From assembly GCA_035353335.1 (NCBI GenBank), contig DAOPZJ010000032.1, forward strand, positions 23,545-31,402: a stretch of DNA of 7,858 nucleotides. The letters run 5' to 3'. Each line of letters opens with the position of its first letter. Positions within the stretch are counted from its first letter, which is position 1. The position numbers were made by a program, and so were the translations under genes. This document shows, piece after piece, positions 1 through 5,706 of the stretch. Origin of the DNA: Oscillospiraceae bacterium. Lineage in GTDB: Bacteria > Bacillota > Clostridia > Oscillospirales > JAKOTC01. The notes under the pieces are model-generated. The model did no database searches. It was not told the DNA's origin and was given only the letters and a program-made list of their open reading frames with translations.

Positions 1-253
1 GCGCAGGGTGATTGCGTTTGAACCCAAACCGGGTGGCATGTGGTGGGCTTGAAATTCGAGCGCGCCCAGTGGGCGATGCAGCGAGGATTTCAAGGCGCCG
101 CAACAGGGAGTATCGCGAAGTGAATAACGAGCGAGACGACTATGTTGCAAGAGGGCTGTGATTAAAAGTACCTTTAAAATTGCAATTCAGATGAAGTTTG
201 GATAAACGTTTGTAAACTATTAAAACGGAATCCCACCACCGCTGAAAGGCCAT
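1..253. other. Non-coding stretch, no gene recognised
   Basis: I see no supportable gene here. On the plus strand a short open stretch (2-52) ends in a stop at 50-52 and could be the tail of a gene lying mostly outside the window, but it is too short to call. A small GC palindrome sits at 63-75 (CGCCCA, one G, TGGGCG). The part after about 155 is AT-rich and could hold the promoter of the downstream cluster, but I found no convincing -35/-10 pair. Confidence 0.5.
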
Positions 254-340
254 GGAAATTCACATTGTGAATTTCCTTGCCTCCCCTTTGACAAGGGAAG
301 CAAGGAACCTCCTCATCACAGCTACGCTGTACCATTCCTT
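254..340. repeat. Composite inverted-repeat element
   Basis: Several nested inverted repeats lie back to back. A perfect 10-bp stem with a 3-nt loop spans 254-276 (GGAAATTCAC / GTGAATTTCC). An imperfect stem spans 275-305 (CCTTGC with GCAAGG, continuing through a pyrimidine tract and AAGGGAA). A third has AAGGAA at 302-307 facing TTCCTT at 335-340, enclosing a tight hairpin at 318-330 (ACAGC TAC GCTGT). The density of short inverted repeats and the lack of coding sequence fit a dispersed non-coding or MITE-like repeat. The clustering is seen directly; the repeat-family identity is inference, resting on resemblance to intergenic repeats of Oscillospirales genomes. Confidence 0.5.
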
Positions 341-351
341 AAAAGAAAAAC

Positions 352-392
352 TTACGGGCGACCACAGCGGGCTGGTACCCGTATCGCCCCTA
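352..392. repeat. GC-rich palindromic repeat upstream of the fucosidase
   Basis: TACGGG (353-358) can pair with CCCGTA (378-383), and alternatively GGGCGA (356-361) with TCGCCC (384-389). The element carries the GGGCG/CGCCC signature also seen at 4602-4622, 6775-6809 and 7792-7800. No T tract follows on the plus strand, so it is not a standard intrinsic terminator. It lies 30 bp ahead of the first gene, so any transcript starting upstream would carry it in the 5' leader. Confidence 0.4.
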
Positions 393-410
393 CATTGAAA
401 ATATATAAAC

Positions 411-415
411 GAGGT
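411..415 (+). promoter_or_regulatory. Ribosome binding site deciding a TTG start
   Basis: GAGGT lies 7 nt before the TTG at 423. It is the best Shine-Dalgarno match near the 5' end of the GH29 gene, and there is no in-frame ATG before the conserved region of the protein. This supports TTG initiation at 423. Confidence 0.65.
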
Positions 416-422
416 AAATAAC

Positions 423-1490
423 TTGTCTTCACCCAAAGAGGCGGCCGCCGAACATGCAATCATCGGCGCGTCCGCAATCTCAAAACCGTTTGAACGCAAC
501 ACCCACCCCGACGCACAGTGGTTTCCCGCCGCGGGTCTGGGTCTTTTTCTGCACTGGGGCATCGCCTCAGTGTTCGGAAACACCGACCTCTCATGGGGGA
601 TGATGCAGGATTTTGTCTGGGACGCACCGTTGCCCGGATATCCTAAAGTCACACCAAGACAGTATTATGAAGGGGGCATCGCAAAATTCCATCCGGACAA
701 GTTCGAGCCCGAGAAATTTTTGGGCGCGGCAGCAGAGGCAGGATTTAAATATGCCGTTCTGACTACCAAGCACCACGACGGATTCACACTGTTCCCAAGC
801 AAATACGGTGAATTCGGCGCAGCGCACTCGCTTCACGGGCGCGATCTCGTGGGCGAATATGTCGACGCCTGCCGCAAGGTCGGCATGAAGATCGGCTTGT
901 ATTATTCGCCGCCGGATTGGTATTTTAACCGCGATAATATGAGCTTCAACTGCGGCAGAAATCCCGACGGCAGCCGGGTTTTGAAAAACTTTGACCTGCA
1001 AACGATCGATTGCTTGCCCGTGATGCCGCCCGAACACAAGAAGGCCTATATCGAGCTGATTCGCGGACAGACACTGGAACTGTTGACACGCTACGGTAAA
1101 ATTGATATCATCTGGTTCGACGGGCGAGGTGTGGGAGAAGACGACCCCGATCCGATCACCATTGAGGAGATCCGCGCTTTACAGCCGCAGATTCTGATCA
1201 ATCCGCGCATGCACGGCAAAGGCGACTTCTCTACCCCCGAGTGTTCAATTCCGAAGACCGCGCCGGAGGGCTGGTGGGAGGTCTGTCATCTCCTGAATGA
1301 CCACGGCTGGGGTTATACGGTTCATCCGTACAAGAGCTTCGAATGGTGGCGTGAGACTTATGAGACCGTACATGCGATGGGCGGTAACTTCCTGACAAAC
1401 GTCGGGCCGATGCCTTCGGGCGAGCTGCCGGATGTCTATTTTGAGCGCATGGCACAGATCAAAGCTTATCATTTCAAAGGTAAAAAATAA
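423..1490 (+). CDS. GH29-type alpha-L-fucosidase, compact and cytoplasmic
   Basis: A 355-residue glycoside hydrolase predicted to release terminal alpha-L-fucose from oligosaccharides by the retaining mechanism of family GH29. GH29 signatures appear in order: WFPAAGLGLFLHWG (33-46), TTKHHDGFTLFPSKY (114-128), a conserved barrel strand GLYYSPPDW (158-166), and IIWFDG (229-234), whose Asp233 is the expected nucleophile. After these come a TPEC segment (271-274), WEVCHLLNDHGWGY (285-298) and GGNFLTNVGP (320-329). The general acid is not conserved in position across GH29; Glu273 is a candidate only. The protein ends about 25 residues after the last barrel motif, so it lacks the C-terminal beta-sandwich common in longer members. 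No signal peptide or transmembrane segment is seen, implying action on imported sugars. It is the first gene of the cluster, starts with TTG, and is followed 16 nt later by the oxidoreductase. The fold is near certain; exact substrate linkage is not readable. Confidence 0.88.
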   Translation: MSSPKEAAAEHAIIGASAISKPFERNTHPDAQWFPAAGLGLFLHWGIASVFGNTDLSWGMMQDFVWDAPLPGYPKVTPRQYYEGGIAKFHPDKFEPEKFLGAAAEAGFKYAVLTTKHHDGFTLFPSKYGEFGAAHSLHGRDLVGEYVDACRKVGMKIGLYYSPPDWYFNRDNMSFNCGRNPDGSRVLKNFDLQTIDCLPVMPPEHKKAYIELIRGQTLELLTRYGKIDIIWFDGRGVGEDDPDPITIEEIRALQPQILINPRMHGKGDFSTPECSIPKTAPEGWWEVCHLLNDHGWGYTVHPYKSFEWWRETYETVHAMGGNFLTNVGPMPSGELPDVYFERMAQIKAYHFKGKK

Positions 1491-1491
1491 C

Positions 1492-1497
1492 GGAGGA
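1492..1497 (+). promoter_or_regulatory. Ribosome binding site deciding the oxidoreductase start
   Basis: GGAGGA lies 9 nt before ATG 1507. An in-frame ATG at 1432 lies inside the fucosidase gene and would add 25 residues ahead of the Rossmann-fold glycine motif, so 1507 is the better start. Confidence 0.8.
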
Positions 1498-1506
1498 ATA
1501 TTAACA

Positions 1507-2547
1507 ATGCACAAGGTAGGAATCATCGGATACGGCGGAATGGGCAGCGGCTGGCATCCGCAGCGGTTTGAGGAGACCGGAAGGGCAAAGGCCGTCGCCG
1601 CTTACGACATCAATCCGGTGAAGCTGGAGAAAGCCGAAAAAGACGGGCTGGTTGCCTGCAGAAGCGCCGAAGAACTGCTTGCAATGCCTGACATTGATAT
1701 CATCGTCGTCGCTACCCCTAATAATTTTCATTGCAAGTACTCTCTCGCGGCGCTCGAAGCCGGAAAAAATGTGTTATGCGAAAAACCGGTGATGATGAAC
1801 GCTGCGGAACTCGAAAAAGTGCTCGCAATGGCGAACAAGACAGGGAAAATCTTTTCAGCACACCAAAATCGCCGGTTCGACCGCGATTTTGTGACCGTGA
1901 AAACCGCTGTTGAAGGTGGTATGATCGGCAAACCGTTTTATATCGAGAGTCGGGTTCAGGGCTGCCGCGGCATCCCGGGCGACTGGCGCTGCGTGACCGC
2001 AGCCGGCGGCGGAATGATCTACGACTGGGGCATTCACCTGTTAGATCAGATTCTATGGATGGAAAAGCCCCCGGTCACCGAAGTCTACTGTCATCTGCTC
2101 AAGGTAAAATATGATGTCGACGACAATTTCAAGTTGCTGTTGAAGTTCAAAAACGGCCTTTCGGCGCTGATTGAGATCGATACATATTGCTTCTTACCGC
2201 TTCCGCGCTGGCATGTTCACGGCGACCACGGCACGATGGTCGTCGACGACTGGAACTGCGGCGGAAAAATCAAGAAATCAAAGACGCTGGAGATGGTCTG
2301 GGAAGAAGGTGTCGTATGGACCGAGGGCGGCCCCACCAAGACTATGGCACCGCGGCCCCGCGAGAGTGTCGAGGAGCTTGCGCTGCCGGACGTCAAGACC
2401 GATGTGGTCGATTTCTCCCGCAATTTCCTCGACGCAGTCGAGGGGAGGTGCCCGCAGCTCGTCCGGCATGACGAGATGCTGCGTGTGATGAAGGTCATCG
2501 ACGCAGCGTTCAGGTCGGGCAACGAGGGCATCTGCATCAAGTTCTGA
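1507..2547 (+). CDS. Gfo/Idh/MocA family NAD(P)-dependent oxidoreductase
   Basis: A 346-residue protein with the two-domain Gfo/Idh/MocA architecture. The N-terminal Rossmann fold opens with VGIIGYGGMG (4-13), the dinucleotide-binding glycine motif. The family EKP motif is at 92-94 (CEKPVMMN), and its lysine usually takes part in catalysis. HQNRRFDRDF (119-128) and the DWGIHLLD segment (173-180, His177 the likely catalytic histidine) belong to the C-terminal alpha/beta domain. Length is typical. It is soluble, with no signal peptide. It sits 16 nt after the fucosidase and 1 nt before the radical SAM gene, so co-transcription is very likely. Family members oxidise or reduce sugars and inositols; some (GH109 and more recently described families) cleave glycosides by transient NAD-dependent oxidation. 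Context suggests a sugar released from or still attached to the fucosylated substrate. Substrate and direction cannot be read from sequence. Confidence 0.85.
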   Translation: MHKVGIIGYGGMGSGWHPQRFEETGRAKAVAAYDINPVKLEKAEKDGLVACRSAEELLAMPDIDIIVVATPNNFHCKYSLAALEAGKNVLCEKPVMMNAAELEKVLAMANKTGKIFSAHQNRRFDRDFVTVKTAVEGGMIGKPFYIESRVQGCRGIPGDWRCVTAAGGGMIYDWGIHLLDQILWMEKPPVTEVYCHLLKVKYDVDDNFKLLLKFKNGLSALIEIDTYCFLPLPRWHVHGDHGTMVVDDWNCGGKIKKSKTLEMVWEEGVVWTEGGPTKTMAPRPRESVEELALPDVKTDVVDFSRNFLDAVEGRCPQLVRHDEMLRVMKVIDAAFRSGNEGICIKF

Positions 2548-2548
2548 C

Positions 2549-3595
2549 ATGGTTGTGATGATAAAGCCCGCGTCCGGCGCCTGCGATATGAATTGCCGGT
2601 ATTGCTTTTACCGCGATACGGCTGAGTTGCGGGACGTAAACGTGGGCTTTATGTCTTTACAAACACTTCAAACGGTTGTGCGTGAGGCCGTTCGGTATTC
2701 TCCTGTGCAGTGCGATTTAATCTTTCAGGGCGGCGAACCGACGCTGGTCGGGTTGGATTTTTATCGGGCGCTGATCGATATCGAGCGGGATTATCCCAAA
2801 ACGATATTTCATCATTCCGTTCAGACCAACGGGCTGAACCTCGATGACGAATGGGCAGAGTTTTTCGCAAAACATGATTTTCTGGTCGGGCTGTCGCTGG
2901 ACGGGGTGAAAAAGACTCATGATCTGTACCGCGTTCAAGGAAAAAACGGAACCTTTGACCGGGTGGGTCGGGCGGCGGAGATTCTCCGGAAACACAATGT
3001 AAAATTCAATATTCTAACGGTTGTGACGCCCGAGGTGGCTGAAAATATCACCGAGATTTATACGGAATATATAAAGAATGGCTATCTATACCAGCAGTAT
3101 ATTCCGCAGCTCGGAACATACGGGGAAAAATCGCAGCTTACGACAGAGGCTTTCGGGAACTTTTTATGTACGCTGTTTGATTTATGGATTGCCGATTTTA
3201 CGGCGGGCAAAGATGTGACGATCCGGTATTTTGACGATCTGGCACAGATCTTGGCCGGACTTCCCGCGCCGACCTGCGGCATGTGCGGCGAGTGCGCGCC
3301 TCAGTATGTGGTCGAGGCCGACGGAGGCGTCTATCCCTGCGATTTTTATGTGATGGAAAAACATCGGCTCGGCAATATCAAGGACGGATTTGCGGCACTT
3401 GCGAAAAAACGTAAAGCGGGAGAGCTTGTATGTCAGTCGCGGAATGTCCCGGAAAAATGTATAAAATGCGAATTTTATACGATCTGTAAAAACGGATGCC
3501 TTCGTGAACGGAACAACAACGGAATCAACGAGCTTTGCAAGGGATATCAACAATTTTTCGCCCATGCCTTGCCTCGTTTGGAACAGCTGATATGA
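2549..3595 (+). CDS. Anaerobic sulfatase-maturating-type radical SAM/SPASM enzyme
   Basis: A 348-residue radical SAM protein. The SAM-cluster motif is Cys12-x3-Cys16-x2-Cys19 (CDMNCRYC), followed by FQGGEPTL (59-66). The C-terminal SPASM region carries cysteines at 243, 246, 249, 264, 304, 307, 313, 317 and 330, enough for two auxiliary 4Fe-4S clusters. Their spacing parallels the Clostridium perfringens anSME as I recall it, and Asp265 in YPCDFY matches its proposed catalytic base. Known members oxidise a Cys or Ser in a [CS]-x-[PA]-x-R motif to formylglycine in sulfatases, in the anaerobic cytoplasm. The ATG begins 1 nt after the oxidoreductase stop with no good Shine-Dalgarno, so translation probably depends on coupling. 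No sulfatase lies in the window, so the target is either elsewhere or not a sulfatase. Family call is strong; target is open. Confidence 0.85.
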   Translation: MVVMIKPASGACDMNCRYCFYRDTAELRDVNVGFMSLQTLQTVVREAVRYSPVQCDLIFQGGEPTLVGLDFYRALIDIERDYPKTIFHHSVQTNGLNLDDEWAEFFAKHDFLVGLSLDGVKKTHDLYRVQGKNGTFDRVGRAAEILRKHNVKFNILTVVTPEVAENITEIYTEYIKNGYLYQQYIPQLGTYGEKSQLTTEAFGNFLCTLFDLWIADFTAGKDVTIRYFDDLAQILAGLPAPTCGMCGECAPQYVVEADGGVYPCDFYVMEKHRLGNIKDGFAALAKKRKAGELVCQSRNVPEKCIKCEFYTICKNGCLRERNNNGINELCKGYQQFFAHALPRLEQLI

Positions 3596-3598
3596 GTT

Positions 3599-3605
3599 AG
3601 GAGGA
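3599..3605 (+). promoter_or_regulatory. Strong ribosome binding site of first SGNH esterase
   Basis: AGGAGGA lies 5 nt before ATG 3611 and 3 nt after the radical SAM stop codon. It is the best Shine-Dalgarno match in the cluster, in contrast to the radical SAM gene, which has almost none. This suggests the esterase is made in larger amounts than the maturase. Confidence 0.75.
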
Positions 3606-3610
3606 TTCGT

Positions 3611-4591
3611 ATGAAAAAAGTCGATATCTTCTCCGCACCGGTCTCGCTGCACGGCTTTGACGCCGAGGGTTATAAAAACCTTTGGCGGCTGCCGCCCGAT
3701 CTGCATGATCTCATCAACATCGGTATTGCCAAGCTGAGCAAGCACACCTCCGGCGGCCGCATCCGCTTTTGCACCGACAGCCGAAAACTGAGCGTCCGGG
3801 TGACTCTCTGCGAGGAGAATGTGTATCCGAATATGGCGATTTCGGGCAGTTCCGGCGTTGATCTCTCCGTCAATGGCCGGATTGTGCAGAACTGGAAGCC
3901 GGATTTCAGCAAAAGCTTGTACGAGTTTGAATATAATACGAACGGTGAGAAAAAAGAAATTTGCTTTTATTTGCCGCTCTACAGCGGAGTCGCCAAATTC
4001 GAACTGTATGTCGATGACGGCGCTTTTATCGGTGCGGCAAGGCCCTACACCTACCCGAAGCCGGTGGTGTTTTACGGCTCCTCGATCACGCAGGGCGCAT
4101 TCGCTTCGAAGCCCACAAACAGCTATACCGCGATGGTCTGCGAGATGCTCGACGCCGATTTCCGTAACCTCGGATTTGCCGGAAACGCGCTGGGCGAGGA
4201 GAACATCGCCGACTATATCGCAAATCTCGAGATGAGCGCGTTTGTACTCGACTATGACCACAACGCCTGGGTCGAACGGCTGGAACAGACCCACGAGCGG
4301 TTTTTTAAGCAGATTCGGGCGAAACATCCGAACCTGCCGATCATCATCATATCCCGCCCCGACTTTGATCTCAACATCCCCGAAAGTATCGTCCGCCGTG
4401 AAATTATCAAGAGAACTTATGACAACGCCGTTGCAAACGGCGACAAACTGGTCGAATTTATAGACGGTGAGACCATTTTCGGCAACGTATTGCGCGACCA
4501 CTGTACGACCGACAACTGCCACCCGACAGACCTCGGGTTTGAACGCATGGCGATGGCGGTGCTGCCGGTGCTGAAGAAGTTCTTGGGTTAA
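3611..4591 (+). CDS. GxDLY-domain SGNH hydrolase, copy 1
   Basis: A 326-residue predicted esterase. The N-terminal half (about 1-148) resembles the beta-rich GxDLY domain found ahead of SGNH catalytic domains; its signature is GVDLS at 82-86, with Ser where Tyr/Phe is usual. The C-terminal half is an SGNH/GDSL fold. Block I is FYGSSITQG (154-162) with nucleophile Ser158, block II is the NLGFAGNALGE stretch (187-197), block III is DYDHNA (214-219) with Asn218, and block V is DNCH (301-304), giving Asp301 and His304. No signal peptide is seen, so it is cytoplasmic. Such enzymes remove acyl, usually acetyl, groups from sugars or other small esters; the target is unknown here. It lies 15 nt after the radical SAM gene with a strong ribosome binding site. 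Compared with copies 2 and 3 it has Phe164 and Lys167 after block I where they have Cys and Arg. Confidence 0.85.
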   Translation: MKKVDIFSAPVSLHGFDAEGYKNLWRLPPDLHDLINIGIAKLSKHTSGGRIRFCTDSRKLSVRVTLCEENVYPNMAISGSSGVDLSVNGRIVQNWKPDFSKSLYEFEYNTNGEKKEICFYLPLYSGVAKFELYVDDGAFIGAARPYTYPKPVVFYGSSITQGAFASKPTNSYTAMVCEMLDADFRNLGFAGNALGEENIADYIANLEMSAFVLDYDHNAWVERLEQTHERFFKQIRAKHPNLPIIIISRPDFDLNIPESIVRREIIKRTYDNAVANGDKLVEFIDGETIFGNVLRDHCTTDNCHPTDLGFERMAMAVLPVLKKFLG

Positions 4592-4601
4592 ATTTTTTAT
4601 A

Positions 4602-4622
4602 CGGGCGGATATTATCCGCCCG
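4602..4622. repeat. Perfect 10-bp palindrome between SGNH copies 1 and 2
   Basis: CGGGCGGATA, one T, TATCCGCCCG form a perfect inverted repeat. The T tract (4593-4598) lies before it, not after, and AATCAAAA follows, so it is not a normal plus-strand terminator. The same GGGCGGATA core recurs at 7792-7800, which suggests a dispersed palindromic repeat. As RNA it could still cause partial attenuation or protect the 3' end of the upstream message. Confidence 0.7.
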
Positions 4623-4654
4623 AATCAAAACCATCATGATATTTAAATCAATAA

Positions 4655-4660
4655 AGAAGG
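4655..4660 (+). promoter_or_regulatory. Ribosome binding site deciding a TTG start in SGNH copy 2
   Basis: AGAAGG lies 7 nt before TTG 4668. The TTG aligns exactly with the ATG of copies 1 and 3, since all continue KK-[VI]-DIFSAPV. The leader at 4651-4670 also resembles 5690-5709 before copy 3, so TTG initiation is well supported. Confidence 0.8.
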
Positions 4661-4667
4661 CCACAAT

Positions 4668-5651
4668 TTGAAAAAGATCGACATTTTCTCTGCGCCGGTT
4701 TCACTGCACGGCTTTGACGCCGAGGGCGTAAAAAACCTTTGGCGGCTGCCCCTGCAGCTGCATGACAAAGTCAACATGGGAGTAACACAACTCAGCAGGC
4801 AAACCGCGGGCGGGCGGATCCGATTCTGCACCGACAGCAAAAAAGTGAGCTGCCGGGTGATGGTGACCGAGGAATGTCTGCTTCCGCATATGCCGCTGTC
4901 GGGCAGCTCGGGCGTGGACTTGTTTGTCAATGGCCGGTTTGCGTTAAACTGGCGGCCGGATCTCGGCAGACAGAAGTTCGAATTCGAATATGCTCTGAAC
5001 GGGCAGAAAAACGAGCTCTGTTTCTATCTGCCGTTATGCAACGGAGTTGCGGTCTTCGAGGTGTATGTTGACGATGGAGCTTTCGTCGGCACGCCGAAGC
5101 CCTATACTTATACCAAACCCGTGGTTTTCTACGGCTCCTCGATCACCCAGGGTCTTTGCGCTTCGCGGCCTTCAAGCAACTATATCGCCGAGGTATGTGG
5201 CTTGCTCGACACAGATTTTCGCAATCTCGGCTTCTCCGCATCCGCGCTCGGGGAGGACAACATCTGCGAGTACATCGCGAATCTCGACATGAGCGTGTTC
5301 GTGATGGATTATGACCACAACGCCCCGACTCCCGAGTATCTGGAAGCGACCCATGAGAAATTCTTTAAGCAGATTCGGGAGAGAAATCCGAAGCTTCCGG
5401 TGATTTTGATGACCCGGCCCAACTTCGACACCGATATCTCCGACAGCATCCGCCGCCGTGACATCGTGAGAAAGACCTATGAGAACGCTGTGGCGAACGG
5501 GGACAAGTCGGTTGCGTTTTTGGATGGAGAGACATTTTTCGGCAAGGCACTGCGTGACCGCTGCACGCCCGATAACATCCACCCGACCGACCTCGGATTT
5601 GAGCGCATGGCGATGGCGGTGCTGCCGGTGCTGAAAAAATTCTTAGAGTAA
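4668..5651 (+). CDS. GxDLY-domain SGNH hydrolase, copy 2 (TTG start)
   Basis: A 327-residue paralogue with an intact catalytic set. GVDLF at 82-86 is the N-terminal GxDLY signature; the FYGSSITQG block gives nucleophile Ser158, DYDHNAP (214-220) gives block III Asn218, and DNIH (302-305) gives Asp302 and His305. It is soluble with no export signal. It follows copy 1 after 76 bp, a gap that contains the 4602-4622 palindrome. Relative to copy 1 it carries Cys164 and Arg167 just after the nucleophile block (GLCASRPSS) and one extra residue after block III. The 3' end is nearly identical at DNA level to that of copy 1 around the MAMAVLPVLKKFL stretch, consistent with recent duplication or gene conversion. 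The initiator has drifted to TTG, which may lower its output. Activity is predicted as deacylation of a glycan or metabolite; the substrate is unknown. Confidence 0.84.
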   Translation: MKKIDIFSAPVSLHGFDAEGVKNLWRLPLQLHDKVNMGVTQLSRQTAGGRIRFCTDSKKVSCRVMVTEECLLPHMPLSGSSGVDLFVNGRFALNWRPDLGRQKFEFEYALNGQKNELCFYLPLCNGVAVFEVYVDDGAFVGTPKPYTYTKPVVFYGSSITQGLCASRPSSNYIAEVCGLLDTDFRNLGFSASALGEDNICEYIANLDMSVFVMDYDHNAPTPEYLEATHEKFFKQIRERNPKLPVILMTRPNFDTDISDSIRRRDIVRKTYENAVANGDKSVAFLDGETFFGKALRDRCTPDNIHPTDLGFERMAMAVLPVLKKFLE

Positions 5652-5680
5652 TTCAGAATTATGAATTCAGAGTTCAGATT
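5652..5680. repeat. AT-rich ATTCAG-type short repeats after SGNH copy 2
   Basis: ATTCAG occurs at 5651-5656 and 5665-5670, with a variant GTTCAG at 5672-5677. The 12-mer AATTCAGAATTA at 5650-5661 recurs exactly at 6696-6707 after copy 3. It begins at the stop codon of the gene. It could be a 3' remnant of the duplicated unit or a dispersed simple repeat. Confidence 0.6.
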
Positions 5681-5706
5681 ATAAACCATATAAGGAAGGT
5701 CATAAC

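Noticed and set aside
2..52. Short open stretch running in from the left edge, possible gene tail
   Set aside because: Sixteen codons before the stop are too few to recognise any family or test coding character.
288..293. Perfect TTGACA as a -35 box
   Set aside because: The region 16-18 bp downstream has no -10-like hexamer, and the match is part of the inverted repeat at 275-305.
260..652. 130-codon minus-strand frame across the upstream gap and the fucosidase 5' end
   Set aside because: Its composition is not protein-like, it runs through the inverted-repeat cluster, and it overlaps a confident gene.
1432..1506. Upstream ATG extending the oxidoreductase by 25 residues
   Set aside because: It lies inside the fucosidase gene, lacks a ribosome binding site, and puts unusual sequence ahead of the Rossmann motif; GGAGGA at 1492-1497 supports ATG 1507.
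3182..4522. 446-codon open frame on the minus strand across the end of the radical SAM gene and SGNH copy 1
   Set aside because: It lies antisense to two clearly recognisable genes, matches no family I know, and shorter antisense frames recur at the same place under copies 2 and 3 (5172-5582, 6211-6621), as expected from shared codon use.
4592..4622. Intrinsic terminator between SGNH copies 1 and 2
   Set aside because: The T tract precedes the hairpin and A-rich sequence follows it, so neither strand has the stem-then-U order.
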